NCBI GenBank assembly: GCA_028583415.1
Contig: CM053274.1
Coordinates: 95,140,549 to 95,204,548, forward strand
Origin: Protea cynaroides
Taxonomy: Eukaryota > Streptophyta > Magnoliopsida > Proteales > Proteaceae
DNA: 64,000 bases
Reading direction: 5' to 3'
Made by a program: the position numbers and the translations under genes. Of the stretch, positions 56,757-64,000 are shown piece by piece. The stretch's first letter is position 1. Each line of letters opens with the position of its first letter. A model generated the notes under the pieces. That model saw nothing but the letters and a program-made list of their open reading frames with translations. It was not told where the DNA came from and did no database searches.

Positions 56757-59394
56757 TGTTGGATTAGTGTCTTGTATTTGGTGGGGTTCACACAATTATA
56801 ATGTTAGTATTTGTATTAGGGTATGAGTCTATTACATGTACAGGGTTAAACTTGTAATTGTGTGAGATTAAGGTTTCTAGATTTTCCTATAAATTGTTTC
56901 TTTGTGGGGAAACCTAGATAATGTCTGAACAAAAGAAAACACTTTATCAGATAGAGAGAAATGTAAAGAGTTTTATTGACAATAAAAAATCTATGTTTCT
57001 CTATGGGAGGTATGGATTTCGATTTGAGTGTTGAATCACAATAAATTATGTGTTTGTGTGTTTGTTTGATCTTCGTCTCTTTCTTTTGTTTGTACATTCA
57101 TCCCAAACAAATGGTATCAAAGCCAAATTCGACAAATCGATTACGAATCTAAAAGAAGAGAGGTGTGCAAGTTTTATTGGAAAAATATACATTTTTTTCT
57201 CAATGTTGATCGAAACGAGAAAAGTTCGATGACAAAGCAACAGAGGAAAAGAAAAAAAAAATTACGGTGTTTGATTTTATTTTCTAAACACGAGTGTTCT
57301 CGTTTTTGTGAAAATAGAAAAGTGAGAAAGAGGTTTGAAGAAAGAAAAAAAAAACAAAAAAAAAAAAACTATCCGGAGTTGTTTTAGAAAACTAGATTTT
57401 TCTCTTCTTTTGTGAAAACCGAAAGGAACGAGAAGTAACAAGGTATATTAAAAAGAAAAAGAAAAAAAAAAAAAGGGGGTTATAGAAAATAATAGAAAAT
57501 AATAATTACTTTTTGTGTTATGTGTTTCCTCTAAGTTTCTTAAATTAAGGTGAAGAATTAAAGAAAAAAAAGAATTGGTTTATTTTATACGGTAAATAAA
57601 AAAAAATATATACATACAGTTCAATTAATTATACGTTCATTGTATCATTCAAAGAGAAGAAAAAAAACATAGAGGTTATTGTTCCAAGGGTTTTTGGATG
57701 CTATGGATTCATTGAAAAGTACGGATCAGATAGATTCGATATTCTTGGTATCGATCAGATAGTATTGTGCAAGATCAATGGTAATTGACGCTCTTGAAAA
57801 TTGATAGCAGGCACAGAAGATAAAGATCGAGTTAATAGAATGACAACAAAATGTTCAAACTTTTTCATAGAATCTTTCAATAGCTATAATGATTTCACCT
57901 TGTGACAACAACGGGTGAAGAATATTCTTATGAGAGAGGGGACTATTAAGACTCTCAAGAAGAAATCTGACAAGTCGAAAAAATTGACTAACGATGAGTG
58001 ACTAGAGTTGAGGGATATAGCAAATAGTACGATCCAGTTGTTTCTGGTTGATAATACTCTTCATGAGCTCATTGGTTTGGAGGATTCAGAAGAAATTTAG
58101 ACGAAGTTGGAGAGCAGGTACAAGTCCAAGTCATTGACAAATCGATTGTTTTTGAAGAAATAATTATATGACTTTCACTTGTCAGATGAAGTGAAATTTG
58201 AAGTGCATAATGACGAGTTCAACAGGATTCTAACAGAGTTGTCTGCTTTTGATATGAAAATTGAAGAAGATGACAGTACACTTATCTTATTGGTCTCATT
58301 ACATCCTTCATTTGATCATATTATAACTACACTATTATTTAGTAAGAATACTCTCAAACTTGACGATGTTATTATTGCTTTGCTGATGAATGAGACACGA
58401 CAAAAAAATAGTGGTGAGGGGATGTCAGATGAGAGTAATGCCTTGGTTACCTTTGGTAGTCAGGGTAGAGGAAGATCAAATGAGAGCAATGAATATGGCA
58501 AGAATATAGATCGTTCCAAATCTCAAGATTGTAAAATAATTTGTTATTATTGTGATGAGGAAAGTCATATAAGAAGGGATTGTCCAAAACGTTAGGAGGA
58601 TAAAAAGAAAAAAGAAGACAATGAGAGTGGAGAAAAACCTACTGTTGGTGTCACAGAAGAGTGGAGTGATGAGGATCTCATTTTCACTACTTCATTAGGT
58701 ACAAGTACTTCATATTAGATTTTAGATTCAAATTGTTTGTTTCATATGTGTTCAATTAGAGAACAGTTGCTACATATCATGAATATGATAAGGGTACAGT
58801 CAGAATGATAAATGATGCTGAAATCAAGGTTGTCGGGATTGAGATTGTACGAATTTGCATGTTTGATGGGATTGTGCGAACTGTAACTAAGGTTAAACAT
58901 ATGCTAGATTTAAGGAAGAATTTAATTTCATTGGGAACACTAAATGCGAGAGGCTACATGTATTCATTTGAAGGTGGAGTTCTTAAGGTCTCTAAAGGGG
59001 CCATGGTTGTGATGTAGGGACAAATGGTTGACAATTTATACAGATTTGCAGGGAGTGTTGAAACAGATGGTGCTTCTGTTGGAACTCAGGCAAGGAATAC
59101 AGATGGAAGACAGATGATGCAAGAAGTTCAGATTGTGAACAAGTGGAGATTTGGGAAGAAGTGAGTTTTTTTTTCTTCGAATTTTGTAAGTGGAAGTGAT
59201 CCCTTCGGTGATGCTATAATAGTGAGAGAGATGGAGTCATATCACATCGTACAGCAGTGAGCTGTATGGGACACCCGAACAAAGTGTGGGCTATGCTGGT
59301 TTGGGTGTAATGGTTTAGCAAATGTAGGTTTTCAAAATCAACATCAACGGATTTTTTTCAAGATAATTTGCATAATCTAAGCCAGGTGAAGATT
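56757..59394 (+). mobile_element. Deleted Ty1/Copia element B (5' LTR plus interior, 3' LTR missing)
   Basis: The 5' LTR (56757-57110) is a diverged relative of that of element A. A good tRNA-Met primer site follows (TGGTATCAAAGCC, about 57113). The interior has gag, then CCHC (CYYCDEESHIRRDCPKR), a protease-like FILDSN-type remnant, and VKHMLDLRKNLISLGTL of the gag-pre-integrase block. It then jumps to the same 3' block as element A (AVWDTRTKCGL), with no integrase or RT. The purine tract GGTGAAGATT ends at 59394, exactly where a 3' LTR should start, but unrelated sequence follows. Confidence 0.8.
58179..58595 (+). pseudogene. gag fragment of Copia element B
   Basis: 138 codons covering the C-terminal half of the UBN2/gag domain and a complete CX2CX4HX4C zinc knuckle. 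Upstream gag codons are split off by stops (58099 and 58162 regions). Confidence 0.8.
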
Positions 59395-60779
59395 CACAAC
59401 AAGAGAGAATCTTTATTCGTCCTACATGGCCTGCGATTAAAAAAATACTCAATGATTATAGAACATAGCATATCATTGTGTTTTGTGTGTCATCACAACA
59501 ATTGATTGATCCAAAAAACTATACTGATCAGATGGCTTTTAGCCCATATTGGGCCCATATAGTGTACACAGTCCATACCAATTCTACACCCAAAATCAAG
59601 GGTGTAATTCGACACAGTTTAGAAACCTTGGTAAAAAATCAACTGTAGGATGGCATTTAGATGTTCCAATCTGACGGCTCCCAAAATAAAATTAACAAAT
59701 GTGTTATGTATAAAAGGAGGGTTTTTTTTTTTTTTTAATGAAAAGTAAGAGGTGATTTGGTCATTGAGAAATTTCTAAAAAGCATTTGTCATTTTGCTTG
59801 GCAGTCAGCCGTCCGTTACCATGCAATTCACAGCGTCGAGGGAATGGATACTTATAGGGACTTGGCTAGTCTCAAGTCGTGGGAGTCGATCAAGTTGTTG
59901 ATCCAATGGTTGAAAGAACTGCACAATTGAATACGAACTCCTTCCATAATATAGGGACCATCAATCATGGCAATGATGATTGAGATCAGAATTAGAAAGG
60001 TGGGGGATCTGGTATAGATCATTATAAGAATGTACTAGGGTTGTGGGTAAGGTGTCAATTTGGTACTCAGTATATCGAAACAAAAACAGTACCAAATTAT
60101 CGTATTGTATTGAACCAAATTAGAATCAGTTTAAGTATAGGTATTATGGACTGCACTGGTCGATACATATCGAATATTGAAAATCATACTGAAACCGTAT
60201 TGAATATATACTGGTATAAATTTATACCTATTTTTCTCTTTTGTTCCTCAACTTTTGTATGAAACCATATATACTCTGGATAAGAAACCGTAAATATATC
60301 GAATAAAAACAAATACGGTAAAATATATCATCATTTGCCTTCTATACCGTATCGAATACCGAATACAATATTGATTGTCACCCTTAGCTGTGGGAGTGAA
60401 ATGAGAGTTGAAGTCTCCCATAAAAATGCCTAAGATTAGGGACTCTTTCCTGCCCAACCCTCTGGAGTCCCTCCAAAAGCAAGATTTACACTGGGTGTGG
60501 GTATGAAGATTCAGGTTCAAGCCCCCAAAAGAGGCCCAAGGTTAGGGACCCTCTGCCATCCACCCCTCCTAGGTCCCTGCAAAAGCAACTTGCACTGGGT
60601 TACAGCCATTGTAGTTCTGCAGAGTAAAAAGAATGTTCCTCTTAACCAGTTAACCATGATTTTACATCCCCAAAATACATAATAAGACCACAAGCAAGAC
60701 AGAACAAAGTGCTCTCTTTCAATGACTCTAGAAAGAGAACTAATATAGAAAACCAACTATATTGGCTTTTATAAAATCC
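59395..60779. other. Intergenic DNA downstream of the DYW PPR gene
   Basis: No gene recognised. 60040-60370 is a degenerate ATACCG/CGATAC-rich stretch. 60425-60600 contains an imperfect tandem pair of about 110 bp (CTAAGATTAGGGACTCT and CCAAGGTTAGGGACCCT blocks, each followed by TCCCT.CAAAAGCAA). Confidence 0.5.
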
Positions 60780-63062
60780 TCACCAGTAATCCTTACAAGA
60801 ACATGAACCATGTATAAAATGGTGAAAGCGAGTCCGGTCCCTGATTATCACTTCCCTACTATACAGTCTTGATATTAACTTTGCCACATGGTGGCAGTCA
60901 ACACAGATTCTGAGATTCTTCACTATCCTAATTGTGACCTGTGGCCCTGAGGAGATCAATCCAAATGCAATTGCCAACTTCTCACTGTGCCAGTAAACTG
61001 CAGTTTCCTTCTCCTCCTCTCCAATATCAAGGAAGACCTCTGATGTGTTGGGAACATACCCAGATAACTTCAAGTCCTTAGTTATCTCATCTAGTTTTGA
61101 GTATATCTCAATGGATTGAGGGTGGGACTGGTCTCCAGCTACGAACTCATGAACAACACCATTCATCTCTATCAGACTACAACCTGGGGTCTTCTTGATA
61201 CCCCTGTCCATCATCGTTTTCCTTACTTTTCGCACATCTTCCCACTTATCGCAAGCAGCATATATATTAGACAATAGAACAAATACACTTCCGTTTTCTG
61301 GTTCTAATTCAAGTAGTCTCTTAGCTGCCATTTCAGCCAGTTCTGCATCCTTATGAACTCGACAAGCACCTAGAAGAGCACCCCATACAACAGAATTTGG
61401 TTTTATTGGCATGTTTGTTATAAACTCCAGGGCTTCTCTTAGCTGTCCTGCTCGACCAAGAAGATCAACCATGCATCCATAGTGAGCCACATTAGGCTCA
61501 ACGCCATGGCATATTGTCATGTTAGAAAAAAATTCTCTTCCTTTATCCACCACGCCTCCATGAGTACAAGCACAAAGAACACCAATGTAGGTTACTTCAT
61601 CTGGCATTACTGAGGCTTCAATCATCTTGGAGAACAGATCAAGAGCTTCTTTTCCATGCCCATTAACAGCAAAGCCAGAAATCATGGCAGTCCATGTAAA
61701 CTTGTCTCTTTGAGGCATCTTTTCGAAGATCTTTAATGCACTTTTCACATTCCCACATTTGAAATACATATCTATCAGAGCATTTCCTACAAAAACATCA
61801 ATCTTCATCTTGTTCTTGCCAATGTATAGCCTTATCCATTCCCCCATCTCAAGCGCCCCAAGATTTGCGCAAGCCGTGAGTATGCTAACAATTGTGTACT
61901 CATCAGGCTTGATCTTGGCAGCTTGCATCTCACGGAAAATCTCCAATGCCTCTTTGAAATGGTTGGCCCGTAGATACCCATCAATCATGGCTGTCCACGA
62001 AACAAAGTCTCTTTGAGGCATCCAATCAAAGTATTCTCGAGCTTGGTCAAGTTGCTCTGAATGTGCAAACCCGGAAACAATTGCAGTCCAAGAAATTACA
62101 TCTCGAACTTCCATATTCTGGAACAGCTCAAGCGCAACATCCATTTCCCCACATGCTGCGTACATGTCAATCAGAGCATTTTCCAGAGTCAGACTAGATT
62201 TGAACCCTTGGTCTTTGACATACTGATGTGCCCTCTTCCCAGTCTTCAAATCCTTTAACTTAGCACAAGCTGATAGAACTGAAACAAGGGTAACTGAAGT
62301 GGGTAATACTCTTTCTTTCTCCATCTCATTGAATAGATTTCGTGATTCTTCAAAATTTTTAATCCTATTGTAACCAGAAATGATGACATTCCAAGAAAGT
62401 ACATCTCTTTTGGAGCTCCTATCGAATACTCCATGGGCTGTTTCAATATGACCACATGAAGAGTACATATGGATCAGAGCATTTTGTGCAAATGCATTGG
62501 ATTCAAAACCAAACTTGAGAATATGAGCATGGAATTCTCTCCCACAACAAGACGCTATTTCACGAGTGAATGCCTTAAGCAAGAAAGGGAATGTGTAGTG
62601 ATCAGGCCATAAACCCTTTCGTAACATTTCGAAGTACATTGAAGCTGCAACATTGGAGCAATGTCTTTGAGAATAGCCTTTGATCATTGTATTCCACATT
62701 AAGAGATTGGGTTCTGGAATTCTGTCGAACAGAAGGCGGGCGTAATCCATGTCACCTGTATCACAGGTGCAGCAGAAGGTGATGATTCGGCATTGCTCGA
62801 CGGGATCATGAATGAGACCGGTCGTGATCATTCGAGAATGGACTTGTTTGAGTTGCTCCATTGATTTACAGCTTCCCAAGAGAGAGACTGATGGGATGTG
62901 CTCAAGGGTGAGGCGACAGTTATGATTCTGTTGAGAGAGATCAGTGGCATCGAGAGAAGCCTTTCTCGAGATCGTCCTTTTGAGGTTTGTTGTGAGAGAT
63001 CTACTTGAGAAGGATAGAAATGAACAGAGAGTAAGGGCATGGGAAAGGATTGACGACAGCAT
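60780..63062 (-). CDS. Pentatricopeptide repeat protein, PLS class with DYW domain (At3g15930-like)
   Basis: A single exon of 760 codons from ATG 63062. Residues 1-36 are Ser/Arg-rich like an organelle targeting peptide. PPR motifs run from about residue 80 to 590 (VEQCRIITFCCTCDTGDMDYA onward). The E/E+ region has VWGALLGACRVHKDAELAEM and GCSLIEMNGVVHEFVAGDQSHPQ. The last 95 residues or so form a DYW deaminase-like domain: HSEKLAIAFGLISS carries the HxE signature, CVDCHH the zinc-binding cysteines, and the protein ends GSCSCKDYW. Order and spacing match Arabidopsis At3g15930, which as I recall lacks the DYW tail. Such proteins perform or guide C-to-U editing of organellar RNA. Confidence 0.93.
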   Translation of the reverse strand: MLSSILSHALTLCSFLSFSSRSLTTNLKRTISRKASLDATDLSQQNHNCRLTLEHIPSVSLLGSCKSMEQLKQVHSRMITTGLIHDPVEQCRIITFCCTCDTGDMDYARLLFDRIPEPNLLMWNTMIKGYSQRHCSNVAASMYFEMLRKGLWPDHYTFPFLLKAFTREIASCCGREFHAHILKFGFESNAFAQNALIHMYSSCGHIETAHGVFDRSSKRDVLSWNVIISGYNRIKNFEESRNLFNEMEKERVLPTSVTLVSVLSACAKLKDLKTGKRAHQYVKDQGFKSSLTLENALIDMYAACGEMDVALELFQNMEVRDVISWTAIVSGFAHSEQLDQAREYFDWMPQRDFVSWTAMIDGYLRANHFKEALEIFREMQAAKIKPDEYTIVSILTACANLGALEMGEWIRLYIGKNKMKIDVFVGNALIDMYFKCGNVKSALKIFEKMPQRDKFTWTAMISGFAVNGHGKEALDLFSKMIEASVMPDEVTYIGVLCACTHGGVVDKGREFFSNMTICHGVEPNVAHYGCMVDLLGRAGQLREALEFITNMPIKPNSVVWGALLGACRVHKDAELAEMAAKRLLELEPENGSVFVLLSNIYAACDKWEDVRKVRKTMMDRGIKKTPGCSLIEMNGVVHEFVAGDQSHPQSIEIYSKLDEITKDLKLSGYVPNTSEVFLDIGEEEKETAVYWHSEKLAIAFGLISSGPQVTIRIVKNLRICVDCHHVAKLISRLYSREVIIRDRTRFHHFIHGSCSCKDYW

Positions 63063-63650
63063 AAAATGAAGGGCGGACCTCTCATTCTTTCAATCCCACT
63101 TCAAATCTTGTTTACATGAAAACCTTGCCTGAGTATCCTTCACAGAGTAGTATTAGCATATTACAACCTCCTCCATTACAGAGTTCTGGGTCTTCTGGAT
63201 ACCGATCATAGATGCAGACCTGAACTCTTGATATGGAATGAATCGATGTGGGCGTGCAAACCTGGGGATCCAAATCCTCTCCTGTCGAACCCAGTTGGAA
63301 GTCTAGCCATTTTGTGTCAGAAGAGCTATGTTTTTCAACCTGGATCCTCTCCTGCCGAACAGCCCATGGTAGGAAAGCAAGAATTTTTTTTTTGGGATAA
63401 ATTACATTTAGAGATTACTAATATTTTGAGAAATCATACCATAAATACTTCATATTTCAAAAATCACATTTAAAGTACCTCACATTTCTTAAGTGTTGCG
63501 TACCTCACGTTTCATAAGTATTGCATTTGGAGTACCTCATATTTTTGTATTTCCAATTTTAACAATGTTGTTTGCCCGAAATCCTTCTTTCTCCTATTCT
63601 AATCTATCTAATCATTTTCATCATTCACATTTCTGGTTTTAGCATCATCC
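63063..63650. other. Upstream region of the DYW PPR gene
   Basis: Presumed promoter and leader. At 63265-63285, GGGATCCAAATCCTCTCCTG matches MITE termini, and a second GGATCCTCTCCTGCCGAAC lies at about 63342 in the same orientation. No mirrored right end was found, so this may be MITE debris. Confidence 0.45.
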
Positions 63651-64000
63651 GAAAACCTGCAAGCCAGATGGAGTCTCACGGCCTCATCGAAGATCTGATG
63701 CCAACAGGTGACGCCCATTCTCGCCGTTTATCGGACCGTGAGCGATTCCCACTTGCCTGAGAACTCTTTCACGAGTTTTATTCATCAATCTCTTGGGCCT
63801 GATGTCCTGGTTATTCCTGCAGATGTATCCCAGGTTGATGACTGCAAGAGATTCATTAAAGAAGCAGTCAGCCCCTTTGGGAAGTGTGAGAAACTCGTCC
63901 TTCATGACATATATTGTAATTGATTTCCTCAGTCCAAATTTATTGTGTTGATTTAACAAATTTCTAATTTCTAGTGGATCATCTGGTCTGCAACGCTGGG
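63651..64000 (+). pseudogene. Short-chain dehydrogenase (11-beta-HSD/steroleosin-like) fragment, cut by the window edge
   Basis: In one frame, ENLQARWSLTASSKI followed by a stop resembles the degraded cofactor-binding start ENLAGKVVLITGASSGIG of plant hydroxysteroid dehydrogenases. The same frame later has GPDVLVIPADVSQVDDCKRF and IKEAVSPFGK. A GTGAGA donor (63886 region) and a TTTCTAG acceptor remove a short intron and join to LDHLVCNAG at the window end, a conserved SDR motif. The GxxxGxG cofactor motif is destroyed and residues between the two blocks are missing or scrambled. Probably a pseudogene or partial copy, but the rest lies outside the window. Confidence 0.55.

Overview
This is about 64 kb of plant nuclear DNA. 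The evidence is split genes with GT/AG introns, pentatricopeptide-repeat (PPR) genes, a caffeoylshikimate esterase gene, and dense, mostly decayed transposable elements in AT-rich intergenic DNA. A dicot or early-diverging angiosperm is more likely than a grass, but the species cannot be named from the sequence.

Five genes look intact. They are a seven-exon alpha/beta-hydrolase with N-terminal membrane segments (16991-22823, minus), a single-exon caffeoylshikimate esterase (32369-33337, plus), an E-class PPR gene like Arabidopsis At1g31430 (41448-43454, minus), a four-exon vacuolar H+-ATPase subunit c'' gene with an 8.7 kb second intron (45836-55305, minus), and a DYW-class PPR gene like At3g15930 (60780-63062, minus). 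A BAH-domain gene like ASI1 (2701-4958, minus) appears partial. A histone H4 pseudogene lies at 24830-25145. A hydroxysteroid-dehydrogenase-like fragment runs off the right edge from 63651. These genes look functionally unrelated, and nothing suggests a cluster.

Layout. 1-5 kb: dispersed repeats and the BAH gene. 5.1-9.9 kb: a diverged direct duplication whose two copies serve as each other's empty-site controls. Copy 1 carries a 1.8 kb long-TIR element with two captured gene fragments (a bZIP 5' end and an ALIS/CDC50-like 5' end), an Au-type SINE and two foldback MITEs; copy 2 carries other MITEs. 10-16.9 kb: a further duplicated non-coding segment, MITEs and microsatellites. 17-23 kb: the hydrolase gene. 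24-32 kb: H4 pseudogene, a SINE, a LINE remnant with a nested MITE, and a possible hAT-type element. 32-45 kb: CSE, a probable solo LTR, a 95-bp tandem array, a deleted Copia element, the E-class PPR gene and LINE debris. 45.8-55.3 kb: the V-ATPase gene, whose intron 2 holds a three-level nest (RTE LINE, then gag-only LTR element, then hAT-type MITE). 55.7-64 kb: a MITE, a second Copia copy with the same internal deletion, the DYW PPR gene and the dehydrogenase fragment.

The strongest signals are a multi-family set of foldback MITEs with 9-bp target duplications, mostly sharing one terminal motif; the two-fragment gene-capturing element; the nested insertion in the V-ATPase intron; and two Copia copies with matching internal deletions. 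No tRNA, rRNA or CRISPR was seen.
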